Assembly: GCF_007097395.1 (NCBI RefSeq)
Contig: NZ_VKDC01000002.1
Span: forward strand, 124,001-188,000
Direction of reading: 5' to 3'
DNA: 64,000 nt
Source: Fulvivirga sp. M361
Lineage (GTDB): Bacteria > Bacteroidota > Bacteroidia > Cytophagales > Cyclobacteriaceae
How positions within the stretch are numbered: position 1 is the first letter of the stretch; every line of letters starts with the position of its first letter. A program made the position numbers and the translations under genes. The notes under the pieces are model-generated. The model was not told the origin of the DNA. It worked only from the letters and a program-made list of their open reading frames with translations, and did not search any database. This document shows, one piece after another, positions 37,171-45,648 of this stretch.

Positions 37171-37572
37171 ATGGACTTAAATTCTTTAATGAAGAGCTAC
37201 GCGGAAGAAATCGGGGGTACTTATTCCGAATACGACAGTTCAACATCTATTATCATCGTTCCCTTGGTAGATGAACGCTTTCAGACAGTTCTCGGTAAAT
37301 TAAAGAACGGTAAGCGTTACCAGGATCGCTTAGCCATTGAATTCACCTCTAAAATATGTGAATTTAATTCAGATATAGACCTCAAAATGTTGTTGGAAGA
37401 AAATGCCAACCTTAACCATGCAAAATTTGTTATTATGGATAATTTCATCAACATAGAAGCTTCCAGTTTCGTTGAGACTGTTACTGAAGAGGTCATAAAA
37501 GAGATTATTCAGGAAGTAGCTAATGTAGCAGATGAATATGAGTTCAAACTTACCGGAGCAGACGTACACTAG
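37171..37572 (+). CDS. Small acidic hypothetical protein
   Basis: 133 residues, no signal peptide, no TM. The alternating pattern TSIIIVPLVDERFQTVLGKL and RLAIEFTSKICEF with a long C-terminal helix (VTEEVIKEIIQEVANVADEY) recalls the YbjN/CesT-like chaperone fold, but this is a guess from pattern. It follows the DUF2279 gene after 50 bp of very AT-rich sequence and precedes rnpB. Confidence 0.55.
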   Translation: MDLNSLMKSYAEEIGGTYSEYDSSTSIIIVPLVDERFQTVLGKLKNGKRYQDRLAIEFTSKICEFNSDIDLKMLLEENANLNHAKFVIMDNFINIEASSFVETVTEEVIKEIIQEVANVADEYEFKLTGADVH

Positions 37573-37620
37573 TCCGAATAGAAAATTCCTGGCATAAACA
37601 GTATTTTGTTTTCTTCTACA

Positions 37621-37652
37621 TTGCGCTCATTTCAAATTAAGCCTTAACTTTA
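37621..37652 (+). promoter_or_regulatory. rnpB promoter
   Basis: TTG at 37621-37623 and TAACTTTA at 37645-37652, spaced by 21 nt, fit the -33/-7 pattern with one mismatch (final G to A). The RNA 5' end predicted from the P1 helix lies just downstream at about 37655. Confidence 0.5.
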
Positions 37653-37654
37653 AG

Positions 37655-38052
37655 TCGTAAGCCATCTTATCGCTCGGCTATTGTGTTAGTTGAGAGGAAA
37701 GTCCGGGCAACACAGAGCATCGTACTTCCTAACAGGAAGGTCCTGTTGTTTTAATAACTACAGGAACAGACAGTGCCACAGAAAATAAACTACCTCAGTG
37801 TTGGTTCGCAGCATAGAGGAAAAGGTGAAAAGGTGGGGTAAGAGCTCACCGCTCTGATGGTGACATCGGGGGCATGGTAAACCTTACGAGTTGAAAGACC
37901 AAATAAGTCGCGCATTTAAAAGGCTGCTCGTCTGAACTTTCTAAAAGTAGCGCGATGGGTAGGTTGATTGATCCTTATGGTAACATAAGGACCAGATAAA
38001 TGATAAGAACATTGATAAACATCAGTGTACAGGACCCGGCTTATCGGCTTAC
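37655..38052 (+). ncRNA. rnpB: RNase P RNA, class A
   Basis: About 398 nt. Universal elements are visible: GAGGAAAGTCCGGGC at 37694-37708 (CR-I, 5' P4) and ACAGGACCCGGCTTAT at about 38029-38044 (CR-V, 3' P4). The ends pair as P1: GTAAGCC at 37657-37663 with GGCTTAC at 38046-38052. The internal GGTAAGAGCTCACCGC and GAAAGACCAAATAAG segments are also conserved. It processes the 5' ends of tRNA precursors. Boundaries are good to a few nucleotides. Confidence 0.95.
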
Positions 38053-38065
38053 TTTTTTTAATTTG

Positions 38066-38099
38066 ATCCGTTAGCTAAAGTATAGCTTACGGATTTTTT
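38066..38099 (+). terminator. Rho-independent terminator after rnpB
   Basis: ATCCGT-T-AGCTA, loop AAGTA, TAGCT-T-ACGGAT: 11 pairs around one T-T mismatch, followed by TTTTT (38095-38099). It ends the rnpB transcript and lies 28 bp before the regulator ATG, so that gene should need its own promoter. Confidence 0.85.
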
Positions 38100-38127
38100 G
38101 TTATTACACTAACTTAACAAACCACCT

Positions 38128-39288
38128 ATGCCAAAAATCTTGATCATCGACGATGAGCAAAGCATTCGAGATACGCTCAAAGAGATACTGGAATATGAAA
38201 AATATGACGTGAGCGAAGCCAAAAATGGAGAAGAGGGCCTTAAAATGCTTACGAAAGAAAAGTTTGATGTAGCCCTTTGCGATATTAAAATGCCTAAGAT
38301 GGACGGCTTGGAAGTATTGGAAAAAGGGATAGAGCAAGGTATTGAAACACAGTTTATCATGATAAGCGCTCATGGTACTATCGAAACAGCTGTGGAAGCT
38401 ACAAAAAAAGGAGCTTATGATTTTATCCAAAAACCACCTGACCTTAACCGCTTACTTGTAACACTCAGAAATGCAATGGATAAGGGAAGTTTAGTGACCG
38501 AAACCAGGGTGCTCAAAAAAAAGGTTTCAAAGGCATATGACATCGTAGGTGAATCAACCTCCATATGTGACGTAAAAGACACCATTGAAAAAGTAGCCCC
38601 TACTGATGCCCGAGTTCTGATTATTGGTGAAAATGGCACAGGAAAAGAATTGGTAGCCAGATGGTTGCACGAAAAAAGCAACCGGTGTAAAGGACCCATG
38701 ATAGAGGTGAATTGCGCTGCTATACCTTCTGAATTGATCGAAAGTGAGCTTTTTGGTCATGAGAAGGGCTCATTTACGTCCGCAATAAAACAACGGATAG
38801 GTAAATTTGAACAGGCTAACGAAGGAACTCTATTCCTGGATGAGATAGGTGATATGAGCCTCTCTGCTCAGGCGAAAGTTCTCCGGGCGCTACAGGAAAA
38901 CCGTATCACACGTGTAGGTGGTGATAAGGACATTAAAGTAAACGTGAGGGTAGTGGCTGCTACCAATAAAAATCTTAAAAAAGCTATAGAAGAGAATAAG
39001 TTTCGGGAAGATTTATATCACCGGTTAAGTGTGATATTGATCAAAGTACCACCGTTAAGAGAGCGGAATGAAGACATTCCTTTGTTGGTAGATAAATTTT
39101 TGGCCGACATAGCTATGGAATATGGTGCCAAACCGGTAGAGATAGAAGATACAGCTGTTCGACTTCTTCAAAAGCACGATTGGACCGGAAACATCAGGGA
39201 ACTACGCAATGTGGTAGAACGTCTGATCATTATGAGTTCAGGTAAGATTACTGAAAATGATGTGAGGAAAAATACTGATATCAATTGA
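38128..39288 (+). CDS. NtrC-like regulator lacking DNA-binding domain
   Basis: 386 residues. Receiver: D8/D9, phospho-acceptor Asp52 in LCDIKMP. AAA+ domain: Walker A GENGTGKE (168-175), Walker B GTLFLDEIG (233-241), arginine-finger region EDLYHRL. The sigma-54 contact loop reads GSFTSA (214-219) instead of GAFTGA. The protein stops soon after GNIRELRNVVERLIIM, so the C-terminal Fis-type HTH is absent, unlike the 463-residue paralogue upstream. No kinase gene is adjacent. I recall HTH-less forms of about this length in Bacteroidota, so this is probably a genuine short type and not a recent truncation. It may act without direct DNA binding. Confidence 0.9.
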   Translation: MPKILIIDDEQSIRDTLKEILEYEKYDVSEAKNGEEGLKMLTKEKFDVALCDIKMPKMDGLEVLEKGIEQGIETQFIMISAHGTIETAVEATKKGAYDFIQKPPDLNRLLVTLRNAMDKGSLVTETRVLKKKVSKAYDIVGESTSICDVKDTIEKVAPTDARVLIIGENGTGKELVARWLHEKSNRCKGPMIEVNCAAIPSELIESELFGHEKGSFTSAIKQRIGKFEQANEGTLFLDEIGDMSLSAQAKVLRALQENRITRVGGDKDIKVNVRVVAATNKNLKKAIEENKFREDLYHRLSVILIKVPPLRERNEDIPLLVDKFLADIAMEYGAKPVEIEDTAVRLLQKHDWTGNIRELRNVVERLIIMSSGKITENDVRKNTDIN

Positions 39289-39293
39289 TATCC

Positions 39294-39324
39294 GACTTTA
39301 CAAAGTCAGACGTTTTCCTTTTTT
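39294..39324 (+). terminator. Possible terminator downstream of the regulator
   Basis: GACTTT-AC-AAAGTC hairpin (39294-39307) followed by T-rich TTTTCCTTTTTT. Short stem and tight loop; the stop codon of the convergent small lipoprotein lies inside it. Confidence 0.4.
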
Positions 39325-39440
39325 ATCTCCTGTTTATTTTCACTGTCTACATCCCCTTTAGAATAGGTAGGGCAAGTGTATTGTGCGCATGAAGTGATGC
39401 CAAACAATATCAAAAAGAATAGAACCAATCTAAATTTCAT
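39306..39440 (-). CDS. 44-aa lipoprotein
   Basis: ATG at 39440, TGA at 39306. The sequence begins MKFRLVLFFLILFGITSCAQ: positive n-region, hydrophobic core and lipobox ITSC (Cys18), so this is a lipoprotein with only 26 residues after the anchor Cys. The mature part includes AQYTCPTYSKGD and a lysine-rich end. It is convergent with the regulator gene. The CPTY-type tail resembles tiny lipoproteins that I believe recur in Bacteroidota, but I cannot assign a role. Confidence 0.7.
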   Translation of the reverse strand: MKFRLVLFFLILFGITSCAQYTCPTYSKGDVDSENKQEIKKENV

Positions 39441-39506
39441 ATCCGCTAAAAATTCATTTCAAACATCCAATTTATAAAAAACAATTAAATAAAACCATAA
39501 ATGAGG

Positions 39507-40496
39507 TTAAACTAATAGATTACAACCTCTAATATCTGAGTTATCAAACCTCCCATGTATCTCCATTATACCTTGTTGATCAGACAAACCCAGGTCCTGT
39601 GTTTCAATGAAAGCACAGGAAAAAACGTTCCCTAAATCAATGACATTAATCCCTCCGCTTTTATTAATCTCTTGTAAATCAAACGGATCATGTGCATCTC
39701 TTAGTATAATCTTCATCCATGGAGGAGTAAAAAATTTACCATCCCCTTTAGAATATGCCTGTGACATAAGCTCTGTCATACCATACTCAGAATGGATTTC
39801 TGTCACATTAAATTTTTTTTTAAGTTTTTCATGAAGTTCACCACGGGTGAGTTCTTTTCTCCTGCCTTTCATGCCTCCTGTTTCTAAAACAATTACCGTT
39901 GAAAGGTCGGGAGAATATTGTTCTGCAACATCCAGTAAAGCATATGTTACTCCCCATAAAAATATTTTCTTGCTCGAGCTCTGCTTCAAAAATTCTATTT
40001 TGTTTATTAGTTCATCATAATTATGAAGATAAAACCCCGAATGCTCTGAATCACTTCGTTGAACAAAATGGTTTGCCATAGTGATCAGTGATGAAGTCCC
40101 ACGTTCCAGGTATGACGGTAGTAAAAAAAGAAAGTGATACTGGTCCAGGCTACCATAAAAAAGCCTAAATATACGTTCCGTGAGCTCTAAATAGAATTGA
40201 TTGTCCCGTACTAAATGACGGCTGGTGGTTGTTCCTGTTGTTCCACTGCTTTCATATATTTTTTCCGGTTTCCAACTTCCTGTCTGAATGGCATGTCTTT
40301 TAAAAAAAGAGATGGGCATAAAGGGAATTTGGGTCAGCATCGTTACATTTATCGGATTAATGCCAATATGCTCAATAAAAGATCTATAGATCGCGTTATT
40401 TGCATACTGGTACTGAAATACTTCCAGTGCTAATGCATCAAAAGTATCCAATGAAATACGGAATAATTTTTGCTTAAAACTTTTAAAAGAGAACAA
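39507..40496 (-). CDS. LuxE/PaaK-like acyl-activating enzyme
   Basis: 329 residues. The adenylation motifs are present: YESSGTTGTTTSRH (A3-like, about residues 83-96) and HSEYGMTELMSQAYS (A5-like). This matches the acyl-protein synthetase LuxE family, whose members activate fatty acids or other carboxylates. No luciferase, reductase or thioesterase gene is nearby, so the bioluminescence role does not apply. The first codon is TTG at 40496; no closer ATG exists. Divergent from a lipoprotein gene, with a 29-bp gap. Substrate unknown. Confidence 0.8.
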   Translation of the reverse strand: MFSFKSFKQKLFRISLDTFDALALEVFQYQYANNAIYRSFIEHIGINPINVTMLTQIPFMPISFFKRHAIQTGSWKPEKIYESSGTTGTTTSRHLVRDNQFYLELTERIFRLFYGSLDQYHFLFLLPSYLERGTSSLITMANHFVQRSDSEHSGFYLHNYDELINKIEFLKQSSSKKIFLWGVTYALLDVAEQYSPDLSTVIVLETGGMKGRRKELTRGELHEKLKKKFNVTEIHSEYGMTELMSQAYSKGDGKFFTPPWMKIILRDAHDPFDLQEINKSGGINVIDLGNVFSCAFIETQDLGLSDQQGIMEIHGRFDNSDIRGCNLLV

Positions 40497-40507
40497 TCGT
40501 TATACTT

Positions 40508-40515
40508 TATATTTG
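40508..40515 (+). promoter_or_regulatory. -7 promoter element of lipoprotein gene
   Basis: TATATTTG, a perfect TAnnTTTG, ending 10 nt before the ATG at 40526. It sits in the 29-bp spacer shared with the LuxE-like gene. Confidence 0.45.
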
Positions 40516-40525
40516 GTTCAGAAAT

Positions 40526-41317
40526 ATGTTCAAGTACCTGTCGAAGATAATCACATTAGCAATAGTATGCATAACGGTTGGTACTCTGCTTTCATCTTGT
40601 TTTGATGATCCGGAGTTTGCCAGGGAACCAAGGATTACTTTCAATAGCATTATCTACAAACCGAGGGTAGGTGCCGGATTACCTGATAGTCTTTTATTAC
40701 TTATTGATTTTGAAGATGGTAATGGTGATCTGGGTATTGATACGGATGAACAGGCTCCCCCATTTAACCAGAAAAACTACTTTAGCAATAAGACTGGTCG
40801 GATATTCGATTTTCAAAATGAAACCCTTGATGACCTCCTCATTTTAGCTGACACGGCTGTAATAGATACGCTGCCATCTTATACAAACAGTAGCTTCCCA
40901 TGTCTGTTTTGGGATGAAAACCCTCAGATAGAAGTAAATGGGCAGGCACTAGATACGATAGTGTATTTCCAACCGAACGAGCGACATAATAACATTATCA
41001 TCAAATTCTTTGTCGATTTTAATAATGATGGTGAGATCGATGAAGCCACAGAAGAATTTGATTGGCGTACCATTAACCCCGGAGTGTGTAATACTGACTA
41101 TAGCGGTAGGTTTAGGGTGTTGGATCCGGAAGCACTTGATCGTCCTGCTCCATTAGAGGGGACCATTACAAGAAGGATGGTTCAGTTGGTACCTTTCACT
41201 AATTATCTTGGCGATGGACTAATCAAGCTTAAGGTGACTATGTTTGATAGAGAAGGAAACAGAAGTAATACGATAGATACCCCCCTTTTCACATTGGATG
41301 AAATAACAGCTAACTAA
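40526..41317 (+). CDS. Hypothetical lipoprotein
   Basis: 263 residues. Lipoprotein signal with LLSSC followed by FDDPEFA. The body contains LLLLIDFEDGNGDLGI and FFVDFNNDGEIDEATEE, acidic loops that could bind calcium; otherwise it is beta-rich. The family looks Bacteroidota-specific and I do not know a function. Its stop overlaps that of the E1 gene by 4 bp. Confidence 0.7.
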   Translation: MFKYLSKIITLAIVCITVGTLLSSCFDDPEFAREPRITFNSIIYKPRVGAGLPDSLLLLIDFEDGNGDLGIDTDEQAPPFNQKNYFSNKTGRIFDFQNETLDDLLILADTAVIDTLPSYTNSSFPCLFWDENPQIEVNGQALDTIVYFQPNERHNNIIIKFFVDFNNDGEIDEATEEFDWRTINPGVCNTDYSGRFRVLDPEALDRPAPLEGTITRRMVQLVPFTNYLGDGLIKLKVTMFDREGNRSNTIDTPLFTLDEITAN

Positions 41318-43719
41318 TATAAATTAGGATAAGTTTCAGGTTCTACCTCTGACATCATCTCGTAGATCCTATCGAATATTTCTTCAACATTCGGTTTGGA
41401 AAAATAATCTCCGTCAGAAGCATAAGCAGGTCTATGTTCTTTGGCTGTTATAGTCATTGGCTTTGAATCAAGAAATCTGTAGGCGTTTTGTATCTCCAGT
41501 ACATTTTGCATCATGAACGCAGAAGCCCCACCCGGAACATCTTCATCAGCAAATACAATGCGATTGGTCTTCTTAACAGATTCTACAATGGAATGATCAA
41601 TATCAAAAGGTAACAAGGTTTGTACGTCGATTACTTCACAGCTAATACCAACCTTCTCAAGTTCCTTGGCTGATTCCATCACAACGCGGCACATGGAGCC
41701 ATAGGTGACTATCGTTACATCATTCCCTTCTTTTAGTATATCAGGCTTTCCTAACGGAACAGTAAATTCGCCAATATTTTCAGGCATCTTTTCCTTCAAC
41801 CTGTATCCATTCAAACATTCAACGATCAAAGCTGTATCATCTGATTGTAACATTGTGTTATAGAACCCCGCTGCCTGAGTCATATTTCGCGGGACCAACA
41901 CGTAAATCCCTCTCAGGCTGTTCAAAATCATGCCCATAGGAGAACCTGAATGCCATACACCTTCTAAGCGGTGGCCTCTGGTTCTAATGATCAACGGCGC
42001 TTTCTGCCCTCCTTTCGTACGATACTGAAGTGTGGCCAGGTCATCAGAAAGTGTCTGTAATGCGTATATAAGATAGTCAAGGTACTGTATCTCAGTGATA
42101 GGCCTCATGCCACGAAGTGCGGTTCCTATCCCCTGCCCTATGATGGTGACTTCTCTTATACCTGTATCAGTTACACGCAGCTCTCCATATTTTTTTTGCA
42201 TACCGGCAAATGCCTGATTTACATCACCAATTTTTCCTACGTCTTCGCCAATGGCATGGACCAATGGGTCTCTCTCAAGGGCCTTGTCAAAACAAGCCTG
42301 AAGAACTTCTCTACCATCAATCAAGCTTGTTCCATCTTTATACAAAGGTTTAATTTCCGGCACATTAAGAGCAGAACTATCCGATTCACTATACAAATGA
42401 GAGCTGTAACGACGCAGATTTTCTTCGTTTGACTTGCTCAACCATTCTACCATTTTCTGTTTGATTGGTAGTGATTCATTGCGGATCACTCTCAGTGATC
42501 TCTTTATCGCCTTGATACCATCAAGCCTAATCGGGTTAATAGTAGTTTCTAACTCCCTTTTGATCAATGCAACCTCCCGGGAATGTATACTATCTTTTAC
42601 TACTTCATTCAAAAAGGCATGCACTTGTTCTTCATCTCCCCTGATTGAATCATTAAAAGCTTTCCATGCCCTGTTTTTCGCATCTTTTGCTTCTGCTTTA
42701 GCTTCTTTTTCTATTTCTTCAAGCTCTTCTGTTTCCACAAAACCTGAAAGAACGATCCATTCTTTGAACTTCTTAATACAATCATGTTCCACTTCCCACT
42801 CCAGGCGTTCTTTGGATTTGTATCGCTCATGAGAGCCCGAAGTTGAATGACCTTGCGGCTGTGTGACCTCTTCTACATGAATAAATGTAGGCACATGTCC
42901 TTTTCGGGACACCTCTGCTGCTTCATTGTAAACTTTAATAAGGGCCGGATAATCCCAGGCCTTAACCGTGTATATTTCAAAACCTTCTTCTTCACTATTT
43001 CGTTGGAAGCCACTCAACACCTTTGATATGCTACTTTTGGTGGTATGGTACTTCTGAGGCACAGATATACCATAATCATCATCCCAAACCGACATAACAA
43101 CGGGAACTTGTAAAACTCCTATAGCATTAATAGCTTCATAAAACAGTCCTTCTGAAGTGGAAGCATTGCCTATAGTTCCAAAGGTTACTTCATTGCCTTT
43201 ATCAGATAAATGCTTGTAAACATGAAGGTCCAGGTTATTTCTAAAGAGTTTAGAAGCGTAACCTAAACCTACCAAACGTGGCATTTGCCCTGCTGTAGGA
43301 GAGATATCGGCACTACTATTATAAATGTTTGAAAGTTCTTTAAGCTGACCTGAATCATCCAGCATTCTGGTAGCAAAGTGACCGTTCATCAACCTACCGG
43401 CTGACGCAGGGTCGGCCTTCTCATCTGTATGGGCATAAAGTTGTGCGAAGTATTCCTGGAGAGTAAGTTCGCCAATGGCAAACATAAATGTCTGATCCCT
43501 GTAGTAACCGGACCGAAAATCTCCTTTTTTAAAAGCCTTAGCCATAGCGATCTGAGGAATTTCTTTTCCATCACCAAAAATGCCAAACTTGGCCTTTCCC
43601 ATGAATACCTCTTTTCTACCTAATAAACTTGCTTCCCTACTTTCGCAGGCTAAACGATAGTCAGAAAGTATCTCAGTTATTCTCTTTGTCTTCTTTGCAG
43701 TCTTAGTAGTAGTACTCAC
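41314..43719 (-). CDS. Fused alpha/beta E1 2-oxoacid dehydrogenase
   Basis: 801 residues from a GTG at 43719. The N-terminal half is E1-alpha: LVGLGYASKL and the TPP region GNASTSEGLFYEAIN, VVMSVWDDDYGISVP. The C-terminal half, from about residue 460, is E1-beta: AIGEDVGKIGDVNQAFAGM, GIGTALRGMRPITEIQYLDY and the transketolase C-terminal domain FADEDVPGGASAFMMQNV. Fusion of both chains is known in Bacteroidota and likely acts in a branched-chain 2-oxoacid dehydrogenase complex with E2/E3 encoded elsewhere. A textbook promoter precedes it. Confidence 0.9.
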   Translation of the reverse strand: MSTTTKTAKKTKRITEILSDYRLACESREASLLGRKEVFMGKAKFGIFGDGKEIPQIAMAKAFKKGDFRSGYYRDQTFMFAIGELTLQEYFAQLYAHTDEKADPASAGRLMNGHFATRMLDDSGQLKELSNIYNSSADISPTAGQMPRLVGLGYASKLFRNNLDLHVYKHLSDKGNEVTFGTIGNASTSEGLFYEAINAIGVLQVPVVMSVWDDDYGISVPQKYHTTKSSISKVLSGFQRNSEEEGFEIYTVKAWDYPALIKVYNEAAEVSRKGHVPTFIHVEEVTQPQGHSTSGSHERYKSKERLEWEVEHDCIKKFKEWIVLSGFVETEELEEIEKEAKAEAKDAKNRAWKAFNDSIRGDEEQVHAFLNEVVKDSIHSREVALIKRELETTINPIRLDGIKAIKRSLRVIRNESLPIKQKMVEWLSKSNEENLRRYSSHLYSESDSSALNVPEIKPLYKDGTSLIDGREVLQACFDKALERDPLVHAIGEDVGKIGDVNQAFAGMQKKYGELRVTDTGIREVTIIGQGIGTALRGMRPITEIQYLDYLIYALQTLSDDLATLQYRTKGGQKAPLIIRTRGHRLEGVWHSGSPMGMILNSLRGIYVLVPRNMTQAAGFYNTMLQSDDTALIVECLNGYRLKEKMPENIGEFTVPLGKPDILKEGNDVTIVTYGSMCRVVMESAKELEKVGISCEVIDVQTLLPFDIDHSIVESVKKTNRIVFADEDVPGGASAFMMQNVLEIQNAYRFLDSKPMTITAKEHRPAYASDGDYFSKPNVEEIFDRIYEMMSEVEPETYPNLY

Positions 43720-43767
43720 GTCCAGAATGTTTAAGATCTTTTAGCTTTATGGCCCCTTGCAGGATTG

Positions 43768-43798
43768 CAAAAATACTGAAAATGAAGGTGGATTCAAA
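43768..43798 (-). promoter_or_regulatory. Canonical Bacteroidota promoter of E1 gene
   Basis: Read on the minus strand: TTTG, 19-nt spacer, TATTTTTG. Both elements and the spacing match the primary sigma consensus of the phylum. It lies 49-79 nt upstream of the E1 start codon. Confidence 0.75.
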
Positions 43799-44029
43799 TT
43801 AGACACTATTTAAGCATAAAAGTGAATATTTTGAAAAAATCAGAAATTTTAAATAAAAAACCACTCATAAAGAAATTGAAAAAGATAATACAAACGATTG
43901 CATATTGGGCGCCAAATATTCTTTGGTTATTAAAAAAGTTGCAGTTTGACCAGTCAGAAATTAAAGGCTATTCACCTCAAAAATGTATTCCTACTTGCTA
44001 TATTTGCTCACCTTAAAATTCAGAAAGTC
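43799..44029. other. Spacer upstream of alanine dehydrogenase; no gene seen
   Basis: Together with the E1 promoter this makes a 310-bp stretch (43720-44029) without a convincing gene. The only frame is a lysine/isoleucine-rich 64-codon reading (43822-44016, GTG start) with no domain or conserved pattern. It contains no clear promoter for the dehydrogenase gene. Confidence 0.5.
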
Positions 44030-45142
44030 ATGATAATTGGTGTTCCAAAAGAAATTAAAAACAACGAAAACAGAGTGGCGTTAACGCCTGCCGGAGCTAA
44101 AGAATTGATCAAAAGGGGTCATACCGTTTACATTCAATCTGACGCTGGAACTGGCAGTGGCTTTGTAGATGAAGATTACGAAGCAGCTGGTGCTCAAATA
44201 CTACCTAACATTGAAGCTACCTATGAAATAGCTGAAATGATTTTGAAGGTAAAGGAACCAATAGAACCAGAATATCAACTCATTAAAGAAGGTCAACTTG
44301 TTTTTACTTATTTCCATTTTGCTTCCTATGAGCCGTTAACAAAAGCCATGATGGCCAGTAAAAGTGTATGCCTGGCCTATGAGACAGTGGAAAAGTCGGA
44401 CAAAAGCTTACCTCTTCTGATACCTATGTCAGAGGTAGCCGGTAGAATGTCCATTCAAGAAGGCGCCAAATACTTAGAAAAACCTTTAAAAGGACGAGGA
44501 ATTCTACTCGGAGGTGTTCCGGGAGTACGACCTGCAAAGGTACTTATATTAGGTGGGGGTGTAGTGGGCACTAACGCCGCAAAAATGGCAGCAGGCATGG
44601 GGGCTGACGTAACCATAATGGACCTGAATTTAAACAGGCTTCGCTATCTTGATGATGTGATGCCGGCAAATGTAAATACGTTCATGTCCAATGAATATAA
44701 TATTCGGGAACTCATCTCATCTCACGACCTTATTGTTGGGGCCGTTCTCATACCCGGAGCCAAAGCACCTCATTTGATTACAAGGGATATGCTTAAAGAT
44801 ATGCGTCCGGGCACCGTGCTGGTAGATGTTGCCGTGGACCAGGGTGGCTGTATTGAAACATGTAAACCCACTACTCATCAGGACCCTACTTACATCATTG
44901 ATGAAATTCTTCACTATTGTGTAGCGAATATGCCAGGGGCCGTTCCTTATACTTCGACACTTGCACTCACTAATGCAACACTCCCATATGCCATAGCATT
45001 AGCCAATAAGGGATGGAAAGAGGCTTGTAAGCAAAACGAAGAATTGAAACTCGGACTGAATATTATCCATGGTGAAATTGTTTATGAAGCTGTATCTGAA
45101 GCATTTGATCTACCATATACCCCTGTAGAATCATTTTTGTAG
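44030..45142 (+). CDS. ald: Alanine dehydrogenase
   Basis: 370 residues from the ATG at 44030; the longer frame from 43946 adds a non-family extension. MIIGVPKEIKNNENRVALTP is the family start, VLILGGGVVGTNAAKMAAGM the NAD-binding Rossmann fold, and HYCVANMPGAVPYTSTLAL a conserved C-terminal segment. It interconverts L-alanine and pyruvate with NAD. It is a single gene; regulation is not visible. Confidence 0.95.
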   Translation: MIIGVPKEIKNNENRVALTPAGAKELIKRGHTVYIQSDAGTGSGFVDEDYEAAGAQILPNIEATYEIAEMILKVKEPIEPEYQLIKEGQLVFTYFHFASYEPLTKAMMASKSVCLAYETVEKSDKSLPLLIPMSEVAGRMSIQEGAKYLEKPLKGRGILLGGVPGVRPAKVLILGGGVVGTNAAKMAAGMGADVTIMDLNLNRLRYLDDVMPANVNTFMSNEYNIRELISSHDLIVGAVLIPGAKAPHLITRDMLKDMRPGTVLVDVAVDQGGCIETCKPTTHQDPTYIIDEILHYCVANMPGAVPYTSTLALTNATLPYAIALANKGWKEACKQNEELKLGLNIIHGEIVYEAVSEAFDLPYTPVESFL

Positions 45143-45201
45143 CGCTTAAACTTGAGGATAACTCCCCTTGCATTTGACAGATGAAATGGTAAAGTTAAAT
45201 T

Positions 45202-45642
45202 CTACAAAGGAAAAGGGGGTATTTCTTCTATGAATTCATAGTTTTTCTCTGTCAAATGGCAGCAGTAATGTTTTAAGCCATTGGTTAACACCATATAAGG
45301 TGCTTTAATCATTCGGTTATAAACTGCCACCTGGTTTAGACTGGATTGTGTAATTCTAACCTTGAAGGATTTGCATTCTGTCAGCAATAGTGGGCTCATG
45401 TCCCTATTGTAAACCAGAATATCTGTCCTCTTACTAAGTGTATGATACTTCATACCCGTCTCTACAGATAGCAATGATTTAGGATACTCCAATTGATTCA
45501 CAAGGTAATGGATGAAATGCTGTCTGACCCATTCTTCTGGGGTTAAGGCTACATACTTCTTTCTTACTGCATCGAAAATCTCCGGTTTTCCATCATTTTT
45601 TCTGATATTGCAAGCGATTTGAGGCAGGTTCAATTGGATCAT
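45202..45642 (-). CDS. HsdR-N-like PD-(D/E)xK nuclease-fold protein
   Basis: 146 residues from the ATG at 45642; TTG at 45651 adds three residues. The core motif is KRTDILVYNRDMSPLLLTEC followed by KSF, a PD-(D/E)xK pattern (D in RTDIL, E and K in ECK). It matches the stand-alone HsdR N-terminal domain proteins of Bacteroidota. No HsdM, HsdS or helicase domain is present, so it is not a restriction-modification system. The role is unknown. Confidence 0.8.
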   Translation of the reverse strand: MIQLNLPQIACNIRKNDGKPEIFDAVRKKYVALTPEEWVRQHFIHYLVNQLEYPKSLLSVETGMKYHTLSKRTDILVYNRDMSPLLLTECKSFKVRITQSSLNQVAVYNRMIKAPYMVLTNGLKHYCCHLTEKNYEFIEEIPPFPL

Positions 45643-45648
45643 GTCAAA

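Noticed and set aside
39507-40496. Bioluminescence-type lux gene
   Set aside because: Only the adenylating LuxE-like domain is present; luxA, luxB, luxC and luxD are absent.
43822-44016. 64-codon Lys/Ile-rich open frame upstream of alanine dehydrogenase
   Set aside because: GTG start, very low-complexity composition, no signal, domain or ribosome-binding evidence; it overlaps only spacer DNA.
45202-45642. Restriction-modification system suggested by the HsdR-N domain
   Set aside because: No HsdM, HsdS, helicase or methyltransferase neighbours; the protein is only the N-terminal nuclease fold.
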